The translations under genes were made by a program, and so were the position numbers. Below are positions 12,201 to 21,585 of a stretch of DNA of 64,000 nucleotides, piece after piece. The notes under the pieces are model-generated. The model was not told where the DNA came from, did not search any database, and saw only the letters and a list, made by a program, of their open reading frames with translations. Source of the DNA: Luzula sylvatica. Taxonomy: Eukaryota > Streptophyta > Magnoliopsida > Poales > Juncaceae. Where the stretch lies: positions 19,813,591 through 19,877,590 of the forward strand of contig OX326957.1 of NCBI GenBank assembly GCA_946800325.1, in the 5' to 3' direction. Each line of letters begins with the position of its first letter. Position 1 is the stretch's first letter.

Positions 12201-13196
12201 ATCTTGTACGTGGACGACATCTTACTCATTGGAAATGACATCCCGATGCTTAACCAGGTTAAGGCATATTTGGGTAGTCAATTCGCAATGAAGGACTTAG
12301 GAGAAGCTGCCTATATTTTAGGTGTGAAGATCTATAGAGATAGATCGAGGAGACTTCTCGGACTAAGTCAAAGTACATATATTGACAAAGTGATAACTCG
12401 GTTTCACATGGAGCAATCCAAGAAAGGATTTCTGCCAATGTCACATGGCATCACTCTCACTAAGGATCAGTGTCCTTCAACGGACGCTGAACGTGAGCGA
12501 ATGAGTCGGATCCCATACGCTTCGGCTATAGGATCGGTCATGTATGCCATGATATGTACTAGACCAGATGTCGCATATGCGTTGAGTGTGACTTCCCGCT
12601 ATCAGTCTGATCCCGGGGAAGCTCACTGGTCCGCAGTCAAGAGCGTTCTTAAGTATCTCAGGAATACTAAAGATATGTTTCTTGTCTATGGTGGTTCGGA
12701 AAGAGATCTGATTATCCAAGGATATACAGATGCTAGTTTCCAAACTTGCCCGGACGATTTCCAATCACAAAGTGGTTATGTCTTCACGCTCAATGGCGGA
12801 GCTGTTGTTTGGAAAAGCTCCAAGCAGAAGACGGTGGCTGATTCTACAACTGAAGCGGAATACATCGCGGCTTCCGAAGCTGCAAAGGAGGCTGTCTGGT
12901 TACGACAGTTCGTGATGGAACTTGACGTTATGCCAAGCATCTCGGGTCCCATGGATGTTTATTGTGACAATAACGGAGCAATAGCACAATCCAAGGAACC
13001 GCGAGCGCATCACAGGTCCAAGCATGTACTCCGGCGTTACCACTTGATTCGTGAGATTACAAAGAGAGGTGACGTGAAAATAATGAAGATACCTACGGAT
13101 GATAACGTGGCTGATCCATTTACGAAGCCACTATCACGTGCCAAGCATGAACAGCATGCTAGGGCGATAGGATTGGGATATCTATCGCAGTGTTAG
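9249..13196 (+). CDS. Ty1/copia retrotransposon gag-pol polyprotein, uninterrupted
   Basis: A single open frame; the upstream ATG at 9198 adds 17 residues, but MALPSNNRFG at 9249 looks like the true gag start. In 9198-frame numbering the order is: gag (about 18-230); CCHC knuckle CFHCLKEGHWKRDC (about 269); protease core VLDTGCGTH (about 318); integrase HHCC zinc region (WHCRLGH to CESCLMGK, from about 452) and DDE residues in HSDVCGP (D about 514), RSDRGGEY (D about 578) and NGVSERRNRT (E about 614). Then reverse transcriptase from about 821 with YVDDILL (about 1004), and RNase H from about 1175 (YTDASF, then TTEAEYIA). Protease-integrase-RT-RNase H is the copia order. The length matches complete copia polyproteins and no stop or frameshift is present, so the coding part is recent. 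Loss of complete LTRs makes mobility in cis doubtful. The sequence after the polypurine tract recalls Angela-like elements, from memory only. Confidence 0.96.
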   Translation: MALPSNNRFGLRSILEKERMNGKNFLDWQRNLGFVLRQEGKAHVLETPIPPVPGDTATEDETFEYTTMMDDSNDVTCLMLATMTPEYQIQFEKQDAYEIIKQLREMFQVQARVEKYQALGNATQCKMQEGTPVSSHLLKMKGYFDHLERLGMKFELELQTDLIMLSLPPSFDSFISHFHMSDMTRTIPQLFGMLRTFESDQKPRYMKSRTSEVLVVQGKNPNNGNNNKKRKAKGNKVAPKPVSKKAKDDKKCFHCLKEGHWKRDCEIFLRESKQKTASSDTPASGISVIDSYFFTLSSWVLDTGCGTHICNNMQGLRSRRSLIRGEVDLRVGNGARVAALAEGTYDLTLPNGLILVLNNCCYVPTLSRNIISVSRLIADGYELVIGTNDCFIRKNDIFFSNVLVENGLYVLDLENNNNNQSIYNINTTQTNETNSWHCRLGHINEKRIARLQKDGVLDSFDLKSIENCESCLMGKMTKTPFSKKGERSKDVLALIHSDVCGPMSVEARNGYRYFVTFTDDYSRYGYLYLMRHKSETFEKFKEFQHEVELQLGKKVKAIRSDRGGEYLSYEFEDYLRDCGIVSQWTPPGTPQWNGVSERRNRTLLDMVRSMMSRTDLPKSFWGFALQTAAHILNRVPSKSVEKTPYELWHGKVPSLSYLKIWGCEAYVKRLLTEKLEPRSDKCLFVGYPQETRGYYFYLPSENKVFVARRGHFLEKEFLDRQASGSKIDLEEIREPQREQVDLEQDSELPLDGEPESTTQALRRSGRIRQEPERYGFLISNDDDELTLDDEPTSYKGAMSSLDSSKWHDAMKTEIQSMYDNKVWNLIDLPNGAKTVGCKWVFKKKTDMDGNVHTFKARLVAKGFKQIHGIDYDETFSPVAMFKSIRILLAITAYHDYEIWQMDVKTAFLNGNLTEDVYMTQPEGFVDPKNTNKVCKLMRSIYGLKQASRAWNIRFDEVIAKYGFIQNIEEPCVYKKFSGSSVVFLILYVDDILLIGNDIPMLNQVKAYLGSQFAMKDLGEAAYILGVKIYRDRSRRLLGLSQSTYIDKVITRFHMEQSKKGFLPMSHGITLTKDQCPSTDAERERMSRIPYASAIGSVMYAMICTRPDVAYALSVTSRYQSDPGEAHWSAVKSVLKYLRNTKDMFLVYGGSERDLIIQGYTDASFQTCPDDFQSQSGYVFTLNGGAVVWKSSKQKTVADSTTEAEYIAASEAAKEAVWLRQFVMELDVMPSISGPMDVYCDNNGAIAQSKEPRAHHRSKHVLRRYHLIREITKRGDVKIMKIPTDDNVADPFTKPLSRAKHEQHARAIGLGYLSQC

Positions 13197-13687
13197 ATTG
13201 GGTGTTTTATTTATGTTTCTTATTGTATAAGGGGATTTGATCTGCCTAGTGCAAGTGGGAGAACATTTATTATGCCCTAGGCGTGTTATTGGGATTGTAT
13301 TTGTTTATGAGACAGATATTTATATTATTATTCATCATATGACCTAAACCTTCATATTTCAAAATTTTTAAATAACAAGAAAGTGTGTGAGAGGTTTATT
13401 CGATTATAATAATCGGATAGACCTTGAATTTTATTCTAGTTTAGTGCATCGAGTCAGTTGAGAATAATATGTTGCATGGCCTTAGTCTGGCATATTGATT
13501 CGTCAATTGAATGATAGTAAAACCACTAAACGGGATGAATATAATTCTAAAACGTCCCTCGTGTATAAAGTTGTTCATAGATTTGAACCAGGTAGTCCAT
13601 TCACTGAATGGAGACTTTTACATACACCGGCATATTCGTAGATGAGATGATCAGGTTTTACTGATCTGAGACGGTAGCGTCGATTCT
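13197..13687 (+). mobile_element. Polypurine tract and truncated 3' LTR of the copia element
   Basis: The polypurine tract GCAAGTGGGAGA lies at 13251-13262. The next 425 bp begin with ...TATGCCCTAGGCGTG, a pattern I know from starts of some copia LTRs, and then stop abruptly at 13687. There CTTCTAATTGTAACCATT begins copy C of the duplicated segment. No match to the 7089-7682 LTR occurs here, so the two preserved LTR parts do not overlap. Confidence 0.6.
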
Positions 13688-14660
13688 TCTAATTGTAACC
13701 ATTACATAATTAGTGGTTATTCTTAGTAGTCTTGATATATTCCAAGGCACTGTTGACTTCTAATTGTAACAATTGGTTAGTTATCAAGAAATTTATCTGT
13801 ACGTGTGTGCTAAGGCATTCAAGAAATGATCGAGACCTTTTTTTTTGCCACCATAAGTAGAGATTGGGACCCCTTTTGTTAATCATTCATTTGTACAAGA
13901 CAGCTGAAACTTATTTCCTATATAAATGCATTCAAGAATCAAAATCTAGATTAGACAATTATATTACTGTTTAGTTCTTCACAAAAAGAATTTTGTGAAG
14001 AATAGTGATGTATATCCCTTACAACAATCATGAATCGAGATTAAAAAAATAATAACTACTTGAATTAGCAATTTAGCATTCATGCATCTTGTTGACAATT
14101 ATATTTGTTTCTGAAGATAAGTATTCGAAACTTACAAATTACAATGGAGTAATAACGGATAACCCTAACCGTTTATTTGGAAAAATTTCAATCTCTTGAG
14201 GTTTTATTCCCAAGACCGTTCTGTTTTCATTTGGTAGACAAAAAAACCTACTGAAGAATCCAATTTTCGGTAATTTTTCGTCTATTTTGACAATTTCTTA
14301 CAAACCCGATTCCGAAATACTCATTTGTTTCCTTCAACAACAAAAAATCCTCATTTCAGAAATGGATTAAAAGATATTAAAATTATATAAATATAACAAA
14401 TAATAATTATTATTATTATTAAATTATTACATGTTAGCAATTTTTTATGAAATTTTTTGAAATTAATAAAAATACCAAAATATATATTTTTTAATTATTA
14501 AATATTAAAACAGAACGACATTTTAATTCAAAAAATATTTAACATCATCCAAAATTAATTTTAATTTTAATTTCTATGAAGAGATATTTGAAAATAATAT
14601 TTCGTACAGATGAGATTTTTTGGAGTATCTTTTTTAAGAATTTTTCTATTATGTAAATCT
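13688..14660. repeat. Duplicated non-coding segment, copy C
   Basis: Same landmarks as copy A, including CCTATATAAATGCATTC (about 13918), TGTTTAGTTCTTC, GCATCTTGTTGACAATTATA and AAATGGATTAAAAGATATT. It lacks the SINE. Its left end coincides with the broken end of the copia element. It forms the far-upstream flank of the CAR gene. Confidence 0.75.
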
Positions 14661-14890
14661 ATGAATGTAGGGGTGATAATTTTTCTAATATTGTTCAAAA
14701 TTTGTTCCCACGACCAATAACAGTATTTCATACTGTTTTGCGCCATTAATCTATAACAATACTTTTTTCGCATATGGTTAGAATATTTCTATAATTAGGC
14801 AAATCTCCATCAAGACCTAAATTACACCGTCAATCGAACAAACTCCCATTACCCTGACTTTTGGGGCCATATCTATATTCCACCAAATCT

Positions 14891-14898
14891 TATAAAAG
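14891..14898 (+). promoter_or_regulatory. Probable TATA box of the CAR gene
   Basis: TATAAAAG about 95 bp before the start codon, followed by an A/G-rich leader (GAAAGGAAGAAGAAAGAAAG) typical of plant 5' UTRs. Confidence 0.5.
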
Positions 14899-14992
14899 AA
14901 AAAGGAAAAAGGAGAGAACAATATTCCTCAACTGGTTAACGCCTTTTCTCTTCAAAGAAAGGAAGAAGAAAGAAAGCAAGGAAAGATCAACA

Positions 14993-15786
14993 ATGGAGAA
15001 TTTGATGGGATTGCTCAAGGTTAGGGTCGTACAAGGCATCAATTTGGCGTATCGTGATGTCAATAGCAGCGATCCTTACGTCGTTCTTCGTTTGGGCAAG
15101 CAGGTAATTCTTTTATTCGAAATTTCGCTTTTATTAGTTATTTAATTTTTTATTCGAAATTGCAGAAACTAAAAACTAGCGTCAAGTGGAAGAGCGTGAA
15201 TCCGAAATGGGACGAGGACTTGACCTTTTCGATTTCCGACCCCAACAACATGACCATCAAGCTCGTAAGTCCCCTCCCCTTCCCTAATAATCAAAACACT
15301 AATCTAAAAAGTAGTGAATGTATACACTAAGAACTCTTTCCAAAAAAAAGAAAAAACAACTGATTTAACATCTTAATTTATCATTTAATTATCTTAATTT
15401 ATCATTTAACATCCATTTAAGATTTCAAACCATGAATTAAGATGTTAAAATCATTTTCCTAATAAGAATTCATAACTCGACTCGAACATGTTATATAGGC
15501 GGTGTTCGACAAGGACACGTTTAGTAGGGACGATAGCATGGGCGACGCGGAATTCGAAATCGCCCCGTTCGTGGAGGCGGTGAAAATGGACTTGGCAGGC
15601 ATGCCTAACGGCGTGGTGGTTCGTACCCTCAAGCCGTGCAGGCAGAACTATCTCTCGGAGGAAAGCCACATCACTTGGAAAGACGGACACGTCTCTCAAC
15701 AGATGATTCTCCGTCTCCGTAACGTCGAGAGCGGCGAGATCGAAATCCACCTCTCTTGGGTCACCCTCCACGGGACGCCTTACTAA
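14993..15786 (+). CDS. CAR-family (C2-domain ABA-related) protein, three exons
   Basis: Exons 14993-15103, 15166-15264 and 15499-15786, all phase 0 with GT-AG introns, encode 165 aa. Plant CAR proteins are small single-C2 proteins that bind membrane phospholipids in a calcium-dependent way and recruit PYR/PYL abscisic-acid receptors to the plasma membrane (family knowledge). The protein opens MENLMGLLKVRVVQGINLA. Calcium-loop aspartates are visible in RDVNSSDPYVV (exon 1) and FDKDTFSRDD (exon 3). The CAR-signature insert lies between MGDAEFEI and the SEESHITWKDG region. It ends HLSWVTLHGTPY. ATG 14993 is chosen because the domain begins a few residues later. Length fits the family. Its 3' end is convergent with the eEF1B-gamma pseudogene, about 40 bp from the duplicated block. 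Which CAR paralogue it is cannot be decided. Confidence 0.92.
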
Positions 15787-15824
15787 ATGCACATTTGTAA
15801 TTGAATGTATAATAATATAATTCA

Positions 15825-16806
15825 AGGAGATTTGTACTTTCATGAATAACAACTAATGCAAATTTAATTAGTTATAAATAACCATCTCGAATTCAAAACC
15901 GAGTACAACAACAATAAAGCAAATAAAATTAAAGCATGCGCAAAATTACGAAAATACCCTCGGGTTGTTTGTCGCTCACTTGAAGCATTTGGCGTCGAGA
16001 AGAGGCTCGCCCTCGAAGGGCTCGGCGTCCTCAATCATCTGACTGGCTCGCTCCTTCTGGGCCTCGTCGGTGATGTCCACCTTGGTCCACTCGTAGAGCT
16101 CCATGTCGTAGCACTCCTCCATGACGAATTGGGGGATTTCCTTGCCGCGGAAGAGCCAGAGCCCAGAGACCCTGGACTTTGTAGGGAGGGGATCCGCCGA
16201 TCACGAGCATCTTGCCGAAGGCGTACTTGCGGGCCAGGTTTGGGGTCTTTGAAGACAAGAATGAAAGAAAGGGCACAAAATCTAGGGGTGTCCTCCTAAA
16301 CGTGAAATATACCCAAAAAATACCCCTCCACTGCTCCCCAATGTGAAATATAATAGATACCCCAAGAAAAGATGAGAAATATCAAAAGTACCAATCTTTT
16401 CCTACATATATTACTCCTTTTTCTCAATGATTCATGCACAAATAAGAGGTAGATAAATATGCAATCATTCTTAAGATTTTCAAGGGGTATATTTGATAAT
16501 TCGCTATTCATGTTTCTCGAATAAAAAAAGTTTTTCAATACCTTCAACAGCAACTTCACGGAAATTGGTCTTGGTGTTAGAATAAAGCCTCTTCCACTCA
16601 TCAAGAACCATCGGGCTAGGTGGCAACGAATCCAAAGGATTCTTCGCCTTGGGTTTCGGCGCTGGCTCTTCCTCGTCGAATGACTCGACCACCTTAGGCT
16701 TTGCCGCCTCCTTAGGTTTCGTCTCCTTCTTCTCCTTCGGCTTGGTCTCCTTTGCCGCAGGCGCACCAACCCTCTTTTGTACAGCTGGCACGGATTCGGC
16801 TTGCTT
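15825..16806 (-). pseudogene. Truncated eEF1B-gamma pseudogene copy
   Basis: Near-identical to 22021-23275 of the intact gene downstream. It keeps the 3' UTR, part of the last exon (stop at 15976-15978), part of intron 6, and the 3' half of exon 6 (16542-16806, the Lys/Pro/Glu-rich hinge). Three defects are clear. The match stops at 16806, removing the whole GST-like half. About 280 bp covering the start of the last exon and the adjoining intron are missing, with the junction at GGCCAGGT (16232-16239). A 7-bp insertion (CCCAGAG, about 16167) shifts the frame. Few substitutions are present, so the copy is young. It cannot make a functional protein. Confidence 0.92.
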
Positions 16807-16874
16807 AATATTAAACAATTAACCTTATATTACTGAAACTAGTGATTTACTAGTTTTGTGCTTTTCTTTCATCC

Positions 16875-16902
16875 ATGGCGTCTTGGCTCAAGGCAGCGGA
16901 AG
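16875..16902 (+). pseudogene. Orphan first coding exon of a golgin-84-like gene
   Basis: ATG at 16875 opens MASWLKAAE and a split codon, then a GT donor at 16903. Plant golgin-84 homologues (golgin candidates 1/2, Golgi-membrane coiled-coil tethers) begin with the same residues, MASWLKAAEDLFEVVDRRAK, as I recall them. No further golgin exon (coiled coil or C-terminal membrane anchor) was recognised before the tandem repeat array or elsewhere in the window. The exon therefore looks captured or stranded by a rearrangement. Nine residues is a short match; the donor position and the N-terminal Met raise confidence. Confidence 0.5.
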
Positions 16903-17338
16903 GTACTTTTTCTCTTCCCCCTGTGATCTGATTCAGTGGATTGGTAACTGATCGTGTCATTTAAATTTGGAGTTAATTTGATTACTTCAGATGGATTGGT
17001 TACTGATTGCAAAAATTGTGTCATTTCAGTGGATTGGTAACTGATCCTAGTGTTGTTTTGCAAAATCGTAGATCATCACGAACACTAATTTAGTTGATCA
17101 TAAAAGTACTCATTTTGTATTAGATGTCATAAAAATACTCATTTTGGAAGTTATTTTATCTCTTGCGTTATTTCCTTTACAGAAATTAGTGTTCGTGATT
17201 AGGAGTAAGTTTAGTTGATCATCACGAACAATAATTGTTGTGGGCTTATTTCTACTATTGTCAAGTGATTAGGAGTAAGTTTAGTTGATCTACGGTTCAG
17301 GTGGACTCACCGTTTAGAAAGGTTGCCTGAGCCATTTT

Positions 17339-19160
17339 GGGCAGCCGCTAGTCTAACCACCAAAACTAACTTTTGGCAGAGGTTAATTTAATAGCCACCA
17401 AAACAAACGTTTGGTAGCGGTTAATATAATAGCCACCAAAAACTAAGTTTTGGCAGCCGATAATTTTTAATAGCCACCAAAACTAACTTTTGGCATCGTC
17501 AATATGATTGCAACCAAAAACTACCTTATGGCAGCGGTTAATTTAATAGCCACCAAAATTAACTTATGGCAGCGGATAATTTAATTGCCACCAAAACTCA
17601 CTTTTGGAAGCGGATAATTTAGTAGCCACCAAAACTAACTTTTGGCAGCATTAATATAATAGCCACCAAAACTAACTTATGGCAGCGATAAATAAGTGGC
17701 CACCAAAACTAACTTTTGGCTGCGGTTAATTTAATAGCCACCAGAACAAATTTTTGGCCGCGGTTAATTTTATAGCGACCAGAACTAACTTTTGGCAGCG
17801 GTTAATTAGTCGCCACCAAAACTTACTTTTGGCAGCTATTAATTTTGTAGCCACCAAAACTATCTTTTGGGAGCGCTAATATAATAGGCACCAAAACTAA
17901 CTTATGGCAGCGGATAATTTAATAGCTACCAAAACTCACTATTGGAAGCGGATAATTTAGTAGCCACCAAAACTAACTTTGGCAGCATTAATATAATAGC
18001 CACCAAAACTAACTTATGACAGCGATAAATTAGTAGCCACCAAAACTAACTTTTGGCTGCGGTTAATTTAATAGCCACCAGAACAAATTATTGGCCGCGG
18101 TTAATTTAATAGCCACCAGAACTAACTTTTGGCAGCTGTTAATTAGTCGCCACCAAAACTAACTTTTGGCAGCTATTAATTTTGTAGCCACCAATACTCT
18201 TTTTTGGGAGCGCTACCAAAACTAACTTATGGCAGCGGTTAATTGAATAGCCACCAAAACTAACTTATGGCAGCGGTTCATATAGTAGCCACCAAAACAA
18301 ACTTTTGGTAGCATTAATATAATAGCCACCAAAACTAACTTATGGCAGCTGATAATTAATAGCCACCAAAACTAACTTATGGCAGCTGATAATTAATAGC
18401 CACCAAAACTAACTTTCGACAGCGTTATATTAATAGCCCTCAAAACTTACTTTTGGCAGCGGACAATATAATAACCATCAAAACTAACATTTGCCAGCGT
18501 TAGTATAATAGCCACCAATACTATCTTTTGGCAGCGTATAATTTAGTAGCCACCAAAACAAATTTTTGGCAGAGGTTAAATTAGAAGCCACCAAAACAAA
18601 CTATTAGCAGCATTAATATAATAGCCGACAATACTAACTTATGGTAGCGGATAATTTAATTGCCACCAAAACTCACTTTTGACAGCATTATTTTAATAGC
18701 CCTCAAAACTTACTTTTGGCAGCGGTCAATCTAATAACCACCAAAACTAACTTATGGCAGCGTTAATATAATAGCCACCAATACTCTCTTATGGCAGCTT
18801 ATAATTTAGTAGCCACCAAAACTAAATTTTGGCAGCGGTTTATTTCGTAGCCACCAAAACTAACTTTTGGCAGCGTTAACATAATAGCAACCAAAACTAT
18901 GTTATGACAGCGGTTAAATTAATAGCCACCAATATTAACTTTTGGCAGCGTTAATATAATAGCAACCAAAACTACCTAATGGCAGCGGTTTATTTAATAG
19001 CCACCAAAACTGACGTTTGCCAGCCGATAATTTAAAAGCCACCAGAACTAACTTTTGGCAGCCGTTAATTTAGTAGCCACCAAAACTAACTTATGTCAGC
19101 GGTGAATTTAGTAGCCACCAATCTTTTGGCAGCGGTTAATTTAATAGCCAACAAAACATT
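17339..19160. repeat. Array of about 46 imperfect 38-bp tandem repeats
   Basis: The unit reads roughly TTTGGCAGCGGTTAATTTAA followed by TAGCCACCAAAACTAACT (38 bp), repeated without interruption at about 70-95% identity. Each unit can form a small hairpin, CCAAAA-CTAAC-TTTTGG, across the unit junction. A higher-order repeat is visible: about 17640-17880 matches 17983-18220, an offset near 340 bp or nine units. Composition (alternating GCCACC and TTAATTTAAT) differs from both flanks. No coding frame persists. It may be a minisatellite or an amplified subterminal repeat of a transposon. Confidence 0.93.
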
Positions 19161-20239
19161 ATTTTAAGTATTATTTATTGTATTCAATTATATAATAGCG
19201 AAATATTTTGCAAGCCTTTTTGCTCTGCCTATGATGATTTGAATTATGTTTATCATAAATGATTAGAAATATTTTTTTTATGTTAAAATACTGGAGAAAA
19301 CTGATTATTTAGAAGAAACGATTCATAATTCATGTCACGTCTCAATTCGCGAGATAGTCAAATTTGATATTAGTGGAATAGAGATGATTAATTATATTCC
19401 ATTTTATGTCATATGACCAATTTTAACGATGAGAGAAGCCGAGAATAAAATTAATTATCACTACTGACGAACCCAAAAATTTATTATAGTGCAAAAAGAC
19501 ACAACGGGTTAGCCAGCATATTCGAGATGTTTTAGATTCAATCCGAACCGAATCGAACAAAATTTTTAACCGATTTAAAATTGAACCAAATGAAAAAATT
19601 TACTATCTTAAAATTCAAATATATCACGAATAAAATAAAAAATTATTTGACAAAAAATATATAGACAAATCATATTAAACATGATTATATTATTTGAAAT
19701 ATTATACCCTGGAATTTAAATTAGTTTATATTAACATAATAAAAAGGCGTGAAAAATAAAATGTAATTCAATTGGTTTGGTTTAATCGGTTAATGAGCCC
19801 AACTCAATCAAATCATGAGAGATAATATTTCTGTTTGTTATTTTTTTTTTTGTAATATTTCTGTTTGTTATGATTTGAATCATTTTTATCCGGAAACGAT
19901 TAGAAACATATTTTTTCTGTTAAGATATTGAAAAAAATTGACTAGTTACAGAAATATATATGAAGTGAAATGATTTAGTGTTTTGATTCATAATTTATGC
20001 CACATTGTTAAGCATAATTTTGATGGTCACTGGACTCTTCAACATGCAGCTGGTTGTAGTAATTGGGGTATTTAAATTACAAGTTTTAATATACGTGGAA
20101 TATATATTGTAATGAGCTGATTTATTTGTTTGAGGTTTAGTATAAATTTATTGTTGAGTGATTAGTGGTTAGGGAATCAAAATAGAGTTATATGTAGGAA
20201 TGCTTCTAAAACCAATTTGACGCGGAACATAGAAAATAA
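19161..20239. other. A+T-rich spacer with a short internal duplication
   Basis: No gene recognised. About 19215-19310 and 19868-19945 share the TTTGAAT.ATTTTTATC..AA.GATTAGAAA pattern and following sequence, a decayed local duplication. Otherwise featureless. Confidence 0.45.
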
Positions 20240-20389
20240 TAATTCACCTATGTTGCACGGATACGGATACGGGTATCGTATCCGATACGATACGGATACG
20301 GCGATACGACAATTTTCAAAAAATCACGGATACGGATACGGCTATATAATTATTATTTAAATATATTTATATTGTACATAATAAATAAA

Positions 20390-21585
20390 GGGACAATTTC
20401 AGGTATGTCCCTTCAAAAAATTGAAATATCAAATTTGTCCCTCTAAAAATATAAATATCAAATTTGTCCTTCGAAATTTCATTTTTTTATCAAATTTGTC
20501 CTTATAAAGTAGAGATATATCATCTTTATCCATTTGAATTGTACATAATATCAAATATATCCAAAACATTACATAACCATGAAATTTAACTTGGTTTATA
20601 CTTCTAAATTTAACTAAATCTTTCAAAATAAAATTATTTGACCAAAATGCCCCTGTACTCAGATATACTAACTGATTCTCACTAGTTCATCAAAATATAT
20701 TTGACTTTCCTTTTCTTTAAACGTAGACCTGCTTCCAATCTAGCCACCTTATCTGATTTCGCAGCATCATACTCACTTCTTGTCCGGTTCCTAGTTATGT
20801 TTCCAATCATGTACTCTTGTTTCTTCTTCTGCCCATTTTTTCTCCATTCCCTGTTCTTTCTTCCCAAAACTAGAAACTCTTAGTCCTGCAATTTACCAAG
20901 TATACAATGAATTAGGGATGAATTCTTCCAATTAGATTGGAAAATTAGACCGTATTGAGATCAAATATTAATATTAATTTTGGGCATTGTACTCTGTTAT
21001 GATCTCAATATCATGGAAATGACAGACTATTATACAATATTATTTATTAAAATAATTAGAGAGAGTAATTGATCCAAATTAAGCGTAATTAACTATAATT
21101 TTTTTAACATAAAATCCAAATTGACCCCAATAAATCGTAATTGAACTTAAGCCATCACAATTAACCACATAATCGGTCAAATTTGGGAGGAAAATGGATC
21201 CTTTCCAGAGTTTCTTTCTTGAAATGACAAAGGAAGAGACCTGATGGCCAAGTACAGTGCGGCGGAACAGTGCTTACTCAAAGCACGCGCGGGATACGAT
21301 GAAGCTTACAATGACATCCAAGAATCAGAGGATCGTCGCCATTAGAATGGAGAGGTGGAGCTAGAACGAGTCACACCACCATTTTTTGGTCACTGGTTTG
21401 GAGTAAGTGGAGCTCAAAGGGCAAACACGTCATTTCATGAGAACTCTGTTAGTTTCTCACAGAATAATTAGTTTTGATACTTTTGATACAAACTGAGATT
21501 TAGAGGGATATATTTGATATTAGTTTTTATAGAGGGACAAATTTGATATTAAGAGTTTTTGAAGGGACACACATGAAATTACCCC
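20390..21585. mobile_element. Mutator-like element with possible captured gene fragments
   Basis: Inverted ends of about 80 bp: left GGGACAATTTCAGGTATGTC, right (reverse complement) GGGGTAATTTCATGTGTGTC; both continue CCTTCAAAAA and several ATCAAATTTGTCC motifs. The flanking 9-bp direct repeat ATAAATAAA (20381-20389 and 21586-21594) is the length expected for Mutator, though it is low in complexity. The interior has patches of higher G+C than its surroundings (20700-20880, 21190-21420) that look like exon pieces, the Pack-MULE pattern. Confidence 0.7.
21244..21345 (+). pseudogene. Unidentified exon-like fragment inside the Mutator-like element
   Basis: A 33-codon frame with protein-like composition (MAKYSAAEQCLLKARAGYDE and 13 more residues) in a local G+C-rich patch. 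It has an in-frame stop about 25 bases upstream and ends at TAG. I do not recognise the family. It may be a captured exon scrap or chance. Confidence 0.25.

Noticed and set aside
9230..12915. Numerous antisense and shifted frames within the copia polyprotein
   Set aside because: Shadows of the real coding frame.
17339..19160. CRISPR-like array
   Set aside because: Units are contiguous without unique spacers, drift gradually, and the context is a plant nuclear genome.
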